A stretch of 64,000 nucleotides of DNA from Pseudoduganella rivuli (GTDB taxonomy: Bacteria > Pseudomonadota > Gammaproteobacteria > Burkholderiales > Burkholderiaceae_D). The translations under genes and the position numbers were made by a program. How positions within the stretch are numbered: the stretch's first letter is position 1; the number at the start of each line of letters is the position of its first letter. Below the pieces are notes generated by a model. The model was not told the DNA's origin. It did not search any database and saw nothing but the letters and a program-made list of their open reading frames with translations. Shown here piece after piece: positions 1 to 8,483 of the stretch. The stretch covers positions 1-64,000 of the forward strand of contig NZ_WKJJ01000003.1 in the NCBI RefSeq assembly GCF_009674485.1, written 5' to 3'.

Positions 1-40
1 TCAATTCAATCGACGTAAAATGAGTTTGAGCCGTTTGCAT
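1..40 (-). CDS. 5' end of an unidentified gene, runs off the window
   Basis: An ATG on the minus strand at position 40 opens a frame that stays open to the window edge (13 codons, beginning MQTAQTHFTSIEL). It is preceded by AAGGGG about 6 bases upstream, a fair ribosome-binding site. Too little is visible to name a product. It would be co-directional with the short-chain dehydrogenase that ends at 130, so it may belong to the same transcription unit. It could be a chance frame. Confidence 0.35.
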   Translation of the reverse strand, partial: MQTAQTHFTSIEL

Positions 41-129
41 GATGATCCCCTTATTTGGATTGGTTAGCACCTCCAGTTTAGGAAATCGTTATGCCGACGG
101 CTCTTTCTTTTACATCATAGGTTCTACGA

Positions 130-1002
130 CTATGCCGCCTGGCGCAACGCCGCTGCCACCGTAGCTGCCACGTCATCGTGGTCGGTCGACATGGCCACGC
201 CGATCCATTGCGCCAGTTCCTGCTCGACGAAGGCATTCTTTTCACGGATGCCGGCCACCGTGTCGGAGCCCAGCGGCAGGCGCACGGGCGGCTGTTTTGC
301 GTCGGCCAGTTGCAGGATCGCCAGCGACAGCTTTTGCGGATCGCCCGGCTGCCGGTGGTTGACGCCGGCCATCAGGGTGCGCATCTCGCCCACGGTGGCC
401 GCATAGTCGGCGATCGGTTGCGACGCGTCTTTCATCGACGACGCATCGAGGAAGTCGGTGCGGAAGAAGCCCGGTTCCACTGTGGTGGCATGGATGCCCA
501 GCGGGGCCAGTTCCATGGCCAGCGATTCCGTCAATGCTTCCACGGCAAACTTGGTGGACGTATAAATGCCCCAGCCCGCGTACGATTTATAGCCGCCCAC
601 GGACGAGATATTGATGACGTGGCCCGCGCCGCGCGCACGCATGTGGGGCAGCACGGCGCGCGTCACGTTCAGCAGGCCGAAGACATTGGTGTCGTACTGG
701 GCGCGGATTTCCGCATCGGTGGCTTCCTCGACGGAGGCCAGCAAGCCATAGCCGGCATTGTTGACCAGTACGTCGATGCGGCCGAAGCGTTCGACCGCGG
801 CGCTGGCCGCCAGGACGGCGGGCGCTTCCTGCGTCACGTCCAGGCGCAGCGCCAGCAGGTTGGGATGGGCGCCCAGCGCCGCGGTGACGGTTTCCGGGTT
901 ACGGGCGGTGGCCACGACCTGGTCGCCGCGCGCCAGCGCGTCTTTGGCAATCAGCAGGCCGAAGCCACGGGATGCGCCGGTGATAAACCATACTTTGCTC
1001 AT
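130..1002 (-). CDS. SDR-family oxidoreductase
   Basis: A classical short-chain dehydrogenase/reductase of 290 residues, an NAD(P)(H)-dependent cytoplasmic enzyme of unknown substrate. The N-terminal Rossmann motif TGASRGFG is at about residues 8-15, NNAGYG near 80, the catalytic Ser in INISSVGGY, and the YTSTK (YxxxK) pair near 148-152. Length is slightly above the 250-residue norm because of a C-terminal extension, as in the subgroup often annotated as oxidoreductases acting on aldehydes or ketones. It is divergent from a LysR gene at 1138, the usual arrangement for a regulator and its target. Substrate cannot be deduced. Confidence 0.93.
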   Translation of the reverse strand: MSKVWFITGASRGFGLLIAKDALARGDQVVATARNPETVTAALGAHPNLLALRLDVTQEAPAVLAASAAVERFGRIDVLVNNAGYGLLASVEEATDAEIRAQYDTNVFGLLNVTRAVLPHMRARGAGHVINISSVGGYKSYAGWGIYTSTKFAVEALTESLAMELAPLGIHATTVEPGFFRTDFLDASSMKDASQPIADYAATVGEMRTLMAGVNHRQPGDPQKLSLAILQLADAKQPPVRLPLGSDTVAGIREKNAFVEQELAQWIGVAMSTDHDDVAATVAAALRQAA

Positions 1003-1087
1003 GTCAGTCTCCTTGGAGGCGGGGTGGGTGTGTCGATGGAGAGGAGTGTAGGCGGCGCCGACCTGCTACACTAGCCATCGTAAAGGC

Positions 1088-1139
1088 GATTGATTATCAA
1101 CTTCTGGTTGTAAATTGGGTTGTAAATGGGCATGTAAAT
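1088..1139. promoter_or_regulatory. Divergent SDR/LysR control region with operator-like repeats
   Basis: The 135-base gap between the divergent SDR and LysR genes holds a near-palindrome TTGATTATCAA at 1090-1100, a plausible LysR box (T-N11-A type). It is followed by three direct copies of TGTAAAT beginning at 1109, 1121 and 1133, an exact 12-base period. The third copy overlaps the LysR start codon at 1138. Binding by the adjacent LysR protein is inference. Confidence 0.45.
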
Positions 1140-2061
1140 GGATAGATCCCGGGTTCTGACCCTGTTCATCGGCGTCGTGCGCGCCGGCAGCTTCAGCCAG
1201 GCGGCCATGGAGGCGGGCTTGTCGCCGCAGGCGGTCAGCAAGGCGGTGCGCCAGCTGGAAGACCACCTGGGTGTGCGCCTGTTCCACCGCACCACGCGCA
1301 GCCTGACCTTGACGGAAGAGGGCGAGCGCCTGTTCGAACTGGCCAACCCCGGCATGCGGCTGCTCGACGAAGCCATCGATACCGTGCAAAACAGCCGGCG
1401 CGACATGGATGGCGTGATCCGCATTGCCGCGCCGACGTCGTTCGGCCAGCACATCGTGGTGCCGCTGATCCGCGATTTCCAGCAGCGCTATCCAGGCGTG
1501 CGCTTTGACCTGGTGCTGGAAGACCAGTTCACCGACCTGGTGGAAGCGCGCATCGACGTCGGGTTCCGGGCCGGCAATCCGCCCGAGCGCAACCTGGTGT
1601 CGCGCCGCATCGGCGACCTGTACCTGGTGGTGTGCGCGGCGCCCCGCTATATAGAACTGTATGGCGCGCCGGATTCCATCGACGCGTTGCGCGAACACCG
1701 CTGTACGGGCTTCCGCCAGCCCAACACGGGCCGCATGGTGCCGTGGGAATTCCGCGTCGATGGCGCCACCGTGTACCGGGATATCCCGTCGGTGGCCAGT
1801 TTCAATACCGCCGAAGCGGAAGCGGCGGCCGTGCTGGCCGGGATGGCGATCGGGCAGCTGGGTTGGTACATGGCGGCCGACGATATCCGGCAGGGCCGGT
1901 TGCGGCATTTGCTGCCGGAAACCACGGCGTCGTATGGCGGTGTCTATATGTATTACCAGCAGCGCACGCAAATGCCGCAGCGGGTGCGCCAATTCATCGA
2001 TTACGCGGTCGAACATGCGCCCGCCCAGTTTGCGGGAGGCCCATGGACCGGCTCCACCTGA
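1138..2061 (+). CDS. LysR-family transcriptional regulator
   Basis: A 307-residue LysR-type regulator: N-terminal winged helix-turn-helix at about 1-60 (GSFSQAAMEAGLSPQAVSKAVRQLEDHLG, then LFHRTTRSLTLTEEG) and a periplasmic-binding-protein-like effector domain from about 90 to 295. It belongs to the group with the DG-hydrophobic-RIAAP junction, often acting on neighbouring oxidoreductases. It is divergent from the SDR gene and probably controls it. Its end overlaps the next LysR gene by 19 bases, so the two regulators are probably co-transcribed. Effector unknown. Confidence 0.93.
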   Translation: MDRSRVLTLFIGVVRAGSFSQAAMEAGLSPQAVSKAVRQLEDHLGVRLFHRTTRSLTLTEEGERLFELANPGMRLLDEAIDTVQNSRRDMDGVIRIAAPTSFGQHIVVPLIRDFQQRYPGVRFDLVLEDQFTDLVEARIDVGFRAGNPPERNLVSRRIGDLYLVVCAAPRYIELYGAPDSIDALREHRCTGFRQPNTGRMVPWEFRVDGATVYRDIPSVASFNTAEAEAAAVLAGMAIGQLGWYMAADDIRQGRLRHLLPETTASYGGVYMYYQQRTQMPQRVRQFIDYAVEHAPAQFAGGPWTGST

Positions 2062-2975
2062 TCACCGTCTATATCGCGGTCGCGGAAGAACAGAGTTTCG
2101 CGGCCGGCGCGCGCCGGCTCGGCATGTCGCCGCCGGCCGTCACCCGCGCCGTGACCGCACTGGAAGAGCGGCTGGGCGTGCGCCTGCTGGAACGCACCAC
2201 GCGCCACGTGCGCGTGACGGAAGCGGGGCGGCGCTACCTGGACGATGCGCGCCGCATCGTGGCCGAACTCGACGAAGCCGATGAAGCGGCGGCCGGCGCC
2301 GGCGCCGCCCCGCGCGGCCATTTATCGGTCACGGCGCCGATGCTGTTCGGCCGCCTGTACGTGACGCCGGGTATCGTCGATTATTTGCAGCGCTATCCGC
2401 AGATGGAAGTATCGGCGCTGTTTGTCGACCGCGTGGTGAACCTGGTGGAAGAGGGCATCGACGTGGCCGTGCGCATCGGCGACTTGCCGGATTCCACCAT
2501 GCGGGCGGCGCCCGTGGGCCACGTGCGGCGCGTGCTGGTGGCGTCGCCCGCCTACCTGGCGCGGAACGGCGCGCCCTGTACGCCGCAGGACCTGGCGGCG
2601 CACACCATCGTCGGCGCCAACGGTTCCAACGTGGCGCCGGACTGGCGCTTCATGCAGGATGGCGCCGTGCGCACCATGCGCATGCGGCCACGCCTGCAAG
2701 TGAACAGCAATGACGCCGTGATCGACGCCGTCAAGCTGGGGCTCGGCATTGCGCGCCTGCTGTCGTACCAGGCCGCGGCCGCGCTGGCGGCGGGCGAGTT
2801 GCAACTGGTGCTGGACGACTATGCGACGGCGCCCGTACCGATCCACATCGTGCACCGTGACAGCCGGCAGGGCTCGGCGCGCATCCGTAGTTTCGTGGAT
2901 TTGATGGTTGAACGGCTGCGGGCCGACGCTTTTCTCCAGGCCGAAAGCACTCTATTTCGTGTAACACCCGATTGA
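2043..2975 (+). CDS. LysR-family transcriptional regulator (second of a pair)
   Basis: A 310-residue LysR regulator starting at ATG 2043 (MDRLHLITVYIAVAEEQSF), inside the 3' end of the preceding LysR gene. The HTH (AGARRLGMSPPAVTRAVTALEERLG) is followed by LLERTTRHVRVTEAG and an effector domain from about residue 88. It is clearly paralogous to its neighbour (same LFHRTTR/LLERTTR hinge), which suggests tandem duplication and divergence. An upstream in-frame extension exists but would overlap the previous gene by more than 400 bases and is not LysR-like, so the ATG at 2043 is preferred. Confidence 0.93.
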   Translation: MDRLHLITVYIAVAEEQSFAAGARRLGMSPPAVTRAVTALEERLGVRLLERTTRHVRVTEAGRRYLDDARRIVAELDEADEAAAGAGAAPRGHLSVTAPMLFGRLYVTPGIVDYLQRYPQMEVSALFVDRVVNLVEEGIDVAVRIGDLPDSTMRAAPVGHVRRVLVASPAYLARNGAPCTPQDLAAHTIVGANGSNVAPDWRFMQDGAVRTMRMRPRLQVNSNDAVIDAVKLGLGIARLLSYQAAAALAAGELQLVLDDYATAPVPIHIVHRDSRQGSARIRSFVDLMVERLRADAFLQAESTLFRVTPD

Positions 2976-2981
2976 AAACAG

Positions 2982-3016
2982 TTGGTGCATGCGGTGCGCA
3001 TGCTTCTGGTGCGTCG
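2982..3016 (+). promoter_or_regulatory. Possible activator (NtrC-like) sites upstream of the sigma-54 promoter
   Basis: This stretch has several GGTGC/GCGCA half-sites, including TTGGTGCATGCGGTGCGCA and TTCTGGTGCG. They resemble degenerate NtrC boxes (TGCAC-N-GTGCA) and lie about 70-100 bases upstream of the -24/-12 promoter, where a sigma-54 enhancer-binding protein would act. The match is imperfect. Confidence 0.3.
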
Positions 3017-3083
3017 CACAATACCGGTGCTGTTTTTTTGTGCCGAATCCACTGTTTTTCTCATCCATGCCCCTTGTTGACGC

Positions 3084-3099
3084 TGGCACGCCAATTGCA
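3084..3099 (+). promoter_or_regulatory. Sigma-54 (RpoN) promoter of the nitrate-type ABC operon
   Basis: TGGCACGCCAATTGCA matches the -24/-12 consensus TGGCACG-N4-TTGCA exactly, with GG at 3085-3086 and GC at 3097-3098, 12 bases apart. Transcription should begin near 3110, about 45 bases before the first gene of the ABC operon at 3154. This implies nitrogen-status or other enhancer-dependent control. Confidence 0.85.
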
Positions 3100-3153
3100 A
3101 AGCAGTAGGCAGGGCAGGCAGCCGCCTGTCATTCGCTACGGGGACCCTACAGG

Positions 3154-4383
3154 ATGGACAATATCAAACTCACCCGCCGTACCCTGCTGAAGGCCGGCGC
3201 CGCCACTGCAATCTCCGGACTGGCCACGCAAGGCGTCTGGGCAGCCGGTTCAGACAAGCCCGAAAAAGAAGAAGTTAAAGTGGGCTTCATTCCGCTGACC
3301 GATTGCGCCTCCGTCATCATGGCGTCGGTGTTGGGCTTTGACAAGAAATACGGCATCAAGATCGTGCTCAGCAAGGAAGCGTCGTGGCCCGGCGTGCGCG
3401 ACAAACTGGTCAATGGCGAACTCGACGCGGCGCACGTGCTGTATGGCCTGGTGTATGGCGTGCACCTGGGCGCGGGCGGTCCGAAAAAAGACATGGCCGT
3501 GCTGATGAACCTGAACCATAACGGCCAGGCCATCACACTGTCGAAAAAGCTGGCGGACAAGGGCGCCGTCGATGGCCCGTCGCTGGCCAAATTGATGAAA
3601 GCCGACCCGCGCGAATATTCGTTTGCACAAACCTTCCCGACCGGCACCCACGCGATGTGGCTGTATTACTGGCTGGCCAGCCATGGCATCAATCCACTGC
3701 ACGACGCCAAGGTCATCACGGTGCCGCCGCCGCAAATGGTGGCCAATATGCGTATCGGTAACATGGACGGTTTTTGCGTGGGCGAACCGTGGAACCACCG
3801 CGCGATCGTCGACGGCGTTGGCATCACGGCCACCACCACGCAGGACATCTGGCGCGACCACCCGGAAAAAGTGCTGGGCACCAGCGCCGAGTGGGTCAAG
3901 AAATATCCGAACACGGCGCGCGCGCTGACGGCGGCGGTGCTGGAAGCGGGCCGCTGGATCGATGCCTCGCTGTCGAACAAACTCAAAATGGCGGAAACCA
4001 TCGCCGACAAGTCGTACGTCAACACCACGGTCGACGTCATCAACCAGCGCATCCTGGGCCGCTACCAGAATGGCCTGGGCAAGACGTGGGACGACCCGAA
4101 TCCGATGCGCTTCTATAACGACGGCCAGGTCAATTTCCCCTTCCTGTCGGACGGCATGTGGTTCCTGACGCAGCAAAAGCGCTGGGGCTTGCTGAAGAGC
4201 GAACCGGATTACCTGGCCGTGGCCACGCAGATCAACCAGCTCGATGTGTACAAGGACGCGGCAGGCATGGCCAAGGTGGCGCTGCCGAAGTCCAACATGC
4301 GCACCATCAAGATGCTCGATGGCGCCACCTTCGACGGCAAGAACCCGAAAGCGTTCGCCGATTCGTTCAAGATCAAGGCTTAA
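3154..4383 (+). CDS. Nitrate-type ABC transporter substrate-binding protein (NrtA/CmpA family)
   Basis: A 409-residue periplasmic solute-binding protein of the NrtA/CmpA/SsuA superfamily, probably delivering nitrate or a related nitrogen anion to the membrane complex. A twin-arginine signal is visible at the N terminus (LTRRTLLKAGAATAISG, Ala-rich cleavage region near 30), so export should be by Tat, folded. The body has KVGFIPLTDCASVIMA and GFCVGEPWNHRAI, typical for this family. First gene of a three-gene operon behind a sigma-54 promoter. The exact ligand (nitrate, nitrite, cyanate, bicarbonate) cannot be fixed from sequence alone; no nitrate reductase lies in the window. Confidence 0.9.
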   Translation: MDNIKLTRRTLLKAGAATAISGLATQGVWAAGSDKPEKEEVKVGFIPLTDCASVIMASVLGFDKKYGIKIVLSKEASWPGVRDKLVNGELDAAHVLYGLVYGVHLGAGGPKKDMAVLMNLNHNGQAITLSKKLADKGAVDGPSLAKLMKADPREYSFAQTFPTGTHAMWLYYWLASHGINPLHDAKVITVPPPQMVANMRIGNMDGFCVGEPWNHRAIVDGVGITATTTQDIWRDHPEKVLGTSAEWVKKYPNTARALTAAVLEAGRWIDASLSNKLKMAETIADKSYVNTTVDVINQRILGRYQNGLGKTWDDPNPMRFYNDGQVNFPFLSDGMWFLTQQKRWGLLKSEPDYLAVATQINQLDVYKDAAGMAKVALPKSNMRTIKMLDGATFDGKNPKAFADSFKIKA

Positions 4384-4395
4384 CCCAAGGAGAAC

Positions 4396-5316
4396 ATGAT
4401 GAGTGCAGTGCTGGAAAGTATCGCTGTACCTGCGCAAGGCAGTGCGGCGGAGCCGGCCAAGGCCGCGCCGCTGGAACGTCCCCCGCGCAGCGAACGGATT
4501 GCCGCCAAGGGGGTGAACCTGGTGTCGGGCAGCGCGCGCCTGCGCGCCGCCGTGCTGAAGTTCCTGCCGCCGCTGGCGGGCCTGGCGCTGCTGGTGCTGG
4601 CGTGGCAAATCCTGGCGGCCAAGAACAGCAGCTTCCCCACGCCGCTGGCCACGTGGGACGAAGCCGTGCACCTGTTCTCGGATCCGTTCTACCGCAAGGG
4701 CCCGAACGACCAGGGCATCGGCTGGAACGTGCTGGCGTCGCTGCAGCGCGTGGCACTGGGCTTCGGCCTGGCGGCGGCGGTCGGCATTCCATTAGGCTTC
4801 GTCATCGGCCGCTTCAAGTTCATGTACGGCATGTTCGGCCCGATCATCAGCTTGCTGAAACCCGTGTCGCCGCTGGCATGGCTGCCGATCGGCCTGCTGG
4901 TATTCAAGGCCGCCAACCCCGCCGCGATCTGGTCGATCTTCATTTGCTCGATCTGGCCGATGATCATCAACACGGCCGTGGGCGTGCAGCGCGTACCGCA
5001 GGATTACATGAACGTGGCGCGCGTGCTGTCGCTGTCGGAATGGAAGATCTTCACCAAGATCCTGCTGCCATCCGTGCTGCCTTACATGCTGACGGGCGTG
5101 CGCCTGGCGATCGGCACCGCGTGGCTGGTGATCGTGGCGGCGGAAATGCTGACCGGTGGCGTGGGCATCGGCTTCTGGGTCTGGGACGAGTGGAACAACC
5201 TGAATGTGCCGCACATCCTGATTGCCATCGTGGTGATCGGCGTGGTGGGCTTGCTGCTGGAACTGGCGCTGGTATCGCTGGCCAAGGCATTCACGTATGA
5301 GGAGACTTCGGTATGA
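4396..5316 (+). CDS. Nitrate-type ABC transporter permease (NrtB family)
   Basis: A 306-residue inner-membrane permease. After a 60-residue cytoplasmic N terminus there are about six hydrophobic segments. The permease-ATPase coupling loop (EAA-like: VPQDYMNVARVLSLSEWKIFTKILLPSVLPYMLTGVRLAIGTAW) is near residues 195-235. AAGGAG sits 5 bases before ATG 4396; a second ATG at 4399 is equally possible. It follows the binding-protein gene by 12 bases and overlaps the ATPase gene by 4 bases, so translation is coupled. Confidence 0.93.
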   Translation: MMSAVLESIAVPAQGSAAEPAKAAPLERPPRSERIAAKGVNLVSGSARLRAAVLKFLPPLAGLALLVLAWQILAAKNSSFPTPLATWDEAVHLFSDPFYRKGPNDQGIGWNVLASLQRVALGFGLAAAVGIPLGFVIGRFKFMYGMFGPIISLLKPVSPLAWLPIGLLVFKAANPAAIWSIFICSIWPMIINTAVGVQRVPQDYMNVARVLSLSEWKIFTKILLPSVLPYMLTGVRLAIGTAWLVIVAAEMLTGGVGIGFWVWDEWNNLNVPHILIAIVVIGVVGLLLELALVSLAKAFTYEETSV

Positions 5317-6113
5317 GCGCGAAATTCATCGACATCAGCCATGCGGACATGGTGTTCAATACCAAGGGCGGGCGTTTCCACGCGCTGTCCGACGTCAACC
5401 TGACGGTGGAGCAGGGCGAGTTCATCACGTTGATCGGACACTCGGGCTGCGGCAAGTCCACCTTGCTGAACCTGATCGCGGGCTTGACGACCGCCACCGG
5501 CGGCGCCCTGATATGCAATGGCCGGGAAATCGCGGGTCCGGCGCCGGAACGCGCCGTGGTGTTCCAGAACCATTCGTTGCTGCCATGGTTGACCTGCCAT
5601 GAAAACATTTATCTGGCGGTGGAGCGGGTATTCGGCGCGAAAGAAGGCGTCGCGAAGCTGCAGGAGCGCACCACGGCGGCGCTGGAACTGGTGGGGTTGT
5701 CGCATGCGGCCAACAAGCGTCCGCACGAAATTTCCGGCGGCATGAAACAGCGCGTGGGGATTGCCCGGGCGCTGTCGATGGAGCCGAAAGTGCTGTTGAT
5801 GGACGAGCCGTTCGGCGCGCTCGATGCGCTGACCCGTGCGCACTTGCAGGATGAATTGCTGCGCATCGTGGCGGCCACCGGCGCGACGGTGGTGATGGTG
5901 ACGCACGACGTGGATGAAGCCGTGCTGCTGTCGGACCGCATCGTCATGATGACCAACGGCCCGGCCGCCACCATCGGCGACATCGTCCACGTGCGGCTGC
6001 CACGTCCGCGCGACCGGCTGGCGCTGGCGCAGGATGCGCTGTACATCGAGTACCGCACGCGGGTGCTGGAGTTTCTGTATCACCGGCAGGGGCGGCCGGC
6101 GAAGGCTGCTTGA
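5313..6113 (+). CDS. Nitrate-type ABC transporter ATP-binding protein (NrtC/NrtD family)
   Basis: A 266-residue ATPase energising the adjacent permease. Walker A GHSGCGKST is near residues 43-51, the signature is ISGGMKQR, Walker B is VLLMDEPFGALD and the H-loop VTHDVDEA. It has no C-terminal substrate-binding-like fusion, so it resembles NrtD rather than NrtC. ATG overlaps the permease stop. It is the last gene of the operon and converges on tsaD across a 39-base gap holding a perfect hairpin. Confidence 0.94.
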   Translation: MSAKFIDISHADMVFNTKGGRFHALSDVNLTVEQGEFITLIGHSGCGKSTLLNLIAGLTTATGGALICNGREIAGPAPERAVVFQNHSLLPWLTCHENIYLAVERVFGAKEGVAKLQERTTAALELVGLSHAANKRPHEISGGMKQRVGIARALSMEPKVLLMDEPFGALDALTRAHLQDELLRIVAATGATVVMVTHDVDEAVLLSDRIVMMTNGPAATIGDIVHVRLPRPRDRLALAQDALYIEYRTRVLEFLYHRQGRPAKAA

Positions 6114-6118
6114 TGGTT

Positions 6119-6149
6119 GGTGGATTACGCGCGCCGCGCGTAATCCACC
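6119..6149. terminator. Perfect 14-bp hairpin between convergent genes
   Basis: GGTGGATTACGCGC (6119-6132) is the exact reverse complement of 6136-6149, with a three-base loop. It lies between the convergent ABC ATPase and tsaD genes and could stop transcription from both sides, although neither flank has a strong T run. The GTGGATTACGC...GCGTAATCCAC form is also like dispersed REP palindromes in proteobacteria. Confidence 0.6.
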
Positions 6150-6152
6150 GCG

Positions 6153-7193
6153 TCATACGACCCGTAATTCATCCAGCGGCCAGCGCGGCCGCACGTTGAA
6201 CGAGTAATCCTTCTTCGCCGCAGCCGGATTGATTTGCAGGCGCATGGCGCCGGCGAAGGCGATCATGGCGCCATTGTCGGTGCAAAATTCGAGTTCCGGA
6301 TAAAACACCTGGAACCGCTTCTTCGCCGCCGCCGCGTTCAGCGAGGCGCGCAGTTGGGCATTGGCGCCCACGCCGCCGGCAATCACGAGGCGCTTCAGGC
6401 CCGTGTGTTTGAGCGCCGACACGCATTTGGCCGTCAGCACTTCAACGATCGCATCGACAAAGCCGCGCGCGATGTTGGCCTTGTCCTGCTCGCAGATATT
6501 GGCAATGCCCTGCGCCGGATGGTTCTTCACCACCGTCAGCACGGCGGTCTTCAGACCGGAGAAGCTGAAGTTGAAGTCCTTGGTGTGCATCATCGGGCGC
6601 GGCAGCTTGTACGCCAGCGGGTCGCCAAAATCGGCCAGGCGCGAAATCGCCGGGCCGCCCGGATAACCGAGGCCCAGCAACTTGGCGGATTTGTCGAACG
6701 CTTCGCCGGCCGCATCGTCCAGCGTTTCGCCCAGCAACGTGTACTGGCCCACGCCATCGACGCGCATCAACTGCGTGTGGCCGCCGGAGACCAGCAGCGC
6801 GATAAACGGGAATTCGGGCGGCTTCGACGCCAGCAGCGGCGACAGCAAATGGCCTTCCAGGTGGTGCACGCCGAGCACCGGCTTGTCCAGCGCCAGCCCC
6901 AGGCTGCACGCGATCGACGAGCCCACCAGCAGCGCGCCGGCCAGGCCGGGGCCTTGCGTGTAGGCGATGGCGTCGATGTCGTGCTTGGCGACGCCGGACG
7001 TGTCCAGCACCTGTTGCAGCAGCGGGATGGCGCGGCGGATATGGTCGCGCGACGCCAGTTCCGGCACCACGCCGCCATATTCCTCGTGCATGGCCACTTG
7101 CGAATACAGGGCATGCGACAGCAGGCCACGGTCCGTGTCATACAGGGCCAGGCCGGTTTCGTCACAGGAGGATTCAACGCCGAGAACGATCAT
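6153..7193 (-). CDS. tsaD: tRNA N6-adenosine threonylcarbamoyltransferase TsaD
   Basis: A 346-residue cytoplasmic enzyme that transfers the threonylcarbamoyl group from TC-AMP to A37 of ANN-decoding tRNAs, acting with TsaB and TsaE. The N terminus [14 protein letters not shown] and the metal-binding HHLEGH motif near residue 110 are diagnostic, with LVSGGHTQL and the C-terminal GGVGAN and NGAMIAFAG segments of the ASKHA fold. Length is normal. Start ATG at 7193 gives the canonical N terminus. It is single-gene, convergent with the ABC operon; the tsaD-rpsU adjacency of many bacteria is broken here by about 3.8 kb. Confidence 0.98.
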   Translation of the reverse strand: MIVLGVESSCDETGLALYDTDRGLLSHALYSQVAMHEEYGGVVPELASRDHIRRAIPLLQQVLDTSGVAKHDIDAIAYTQGPGLAGALLVGSSIACSLGLALDKPVLGVHHLEGHLLSPLLASKPPEFPFIALLVSGGHTQLMRVDGVGQYTLLGETLDDAAGEAFDKSAKLLGLGYPGGPAISRLADFGDPLAYKLPRPMMHTKDFNFSFSGLKTAVLTVVKNHPAQGIANICEQDKANIARGFVDAIVEVLTAKCVSALKHTGLKRLVIAGGVGANAQLRASLNAAAAKKRFQVFYPELEFCTDNGAMIAFAGAMRLQINPAAAKKDYSFNVRPRWPLDELRVV

Positions 7194-7238
7194 GATGCAA
7201 CTATAAAGTGAAAGAGCAATCTGCCATTGTAATGGAAA

Positions 7239-7272
7239 CGGGCGGCCCCGCGCCGTTGCGCAGGGCCGCCCG
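7239..7272 (-). terminator. GC-rich hairpin 3' of aroG
   Basis: CGGGCGGCCC (7239-7248) pairs perfectly with GGGCCGCCCG (7263-7272), 10 bp, starting about 20 bases after the aroG stop on the minus strand. The following U content is modest, so this is a probable but not classic intrinsic terminator. Confidence 0.6.
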
Positions 7273-7292
7273 CGTTGGTATGGCGCCGCGGA

Positions 7293-8351
7293 TTAAGGGC
7301 GCGCCAGCAATTCCTTGTGGGCCGCGCGCAGCATGTCGGCCGTGGTATCCCAGTCGATGCAGCCGTCGGTGACCGAGCAGCCGTATTTCAGTTCCGACAG
7401 GTTTTGCGGGATCTTCTGGTTGCCGCCCACGATGTTCGATTCGATCATCACGCCGACCACCGACTGGTTGCCGTGGGTGATCTGGTTGACCACGTCGGCC
7501 ATCACCAGCGGTTGCAGTTCCGGCTTCTTGTAGCTGTTCGCGTGCGAGCAGTCGACCACCACGTTGGCGGGCAATTTGGCTTTTTCCAGCGACTGGGCGG
7601 CAATCGCCACCGACACGGAATCGTAGTTCGGGCGGCCATCGCCACCGCGCAGCACCACGTGGCCATAGGCATTGCCGCGCGTGCGCACGATCGATACGTT
7701 GCCTTCGCCGTTAATGCCGAGGAAGGCGTGCGGATTGGCCGCCGACAGGATGGCGTTGATGGCGATGCTGATGTCGCCGTCGGTGCCATTCTTGAAGCCC
7801 ACCGGCGTCGACAGGCCGGACGACATTTCGCGGTGCGTCTGCGATTCCGTGGTGCGTGCGCCGATCGCGGTCCACGCGATCAGGTCGCCCAGGTATTGCG
7901 GGGAAATCGGGTCCAGCGCTTCGGTGGCGGTGGGCAGGCCCAGTTCGCACACGTCCAGCAGGAACTGGCGGGCTTTTTCCATGCCGACGTCGACGCGGAA
8001 CGAGTCGTCCATGAACGGATCGTTGATATAGCCTTTCCAGCCGGTGGTGGTGCGCGGCTTTTCGAAATACACGCGCATGACCAGCAGCATGGTGTCGGCC
8101 ACTTCTTCCTGCAAGGCCTTCAGGCGGCGCGCATAGTCCAGGCCGGCGACCGGGTCATGGATCGAGCACGGGCCCACGACAACGAACAGGCGCTTGTCCT
8201 TGCGGTCGAGGATGTTGCGCAAGTCGGCGCGGCCTTTCATGACGGTTTCCGATGCGGCATCGGTCAACGGCAGCTTCGCGTGCAGTTCCGCCGGGGTCGG
8301 CATGGACGCGAAGTTGGTAACGTTAATGTTTTCGATATCTGGCGAAATCAT
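7293..8351 (-). CDS. aroG: 3-deoxy-7-phosphoheptulonate synthase (class I, AroG/F/H type)
   Basis: A 352-residue enzyme that condenses phosphoenolpyruvate with erythrose 4-phosphate to DAHP, the first step of the shikimate pathway. It shows GPCSIHDP near residue 60, RVYFEKPRTTTGWKGYINDP, IGARTTESQTHREMSSGLSTPVGFKNGTDG and the DCSHANSYK metal/substrate loop. It matches the short class I (AroG) family in length; the N-terminal feedback segment is present, but which amino acid inhibits it cannot be told. It is monocistronic, divergent from ybiB. Confidence 0.97.
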   Translation of the reverse strand: MISPDIENINVTNFASMPTPAELHAKLPLTDAASETVMKGRADLRNILDRKDKRLFVVVGPCSIHDPVAGLDYARRLKALQEEVADTMLLVMRVYFEKPRTTTGWKGYINDPFMDDSFRVDVGMEKARQFLLDVCELGLPTATEALDPISPQYLGDLIAWTAIGARTTESQTHREMSSGLSTPVGFKNGTDGDISIAINAILSAANPHAFLGINGEGNVSIVRTRGNAYGHVVLRGGDGRPNYDSVSVAIAAQSLEKAKLPANVVVDCSHANSYKKPELQPLVMADVVNQITHGNQSVVGVMIESNIVGGNQKIPQNLSELKYGCSVTDGCIDWDTTADMLRAAHKELLARP

Positions 8352-8483
8352 AATTCTCTAAGACAACTCTTTGTTCTGTAGTGGGCAACGCCGGCATCGA
8401 CGTCATAGGGGAACTGTCAAGTGTAGCCGAATTGACGCAGGTCTGCCCGATGCGCCTACTCTTGATGTAGTAAGCTTGCGGCC

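Noticed and set aside
2043..2975. Upstream in-frame extension of the second LysR gene to about 1632
   Set aside because: The extra 137 residues overlap the first LysR gene in another frame and are not LysR-like; ATG 2043 gives the canonical HTH start.
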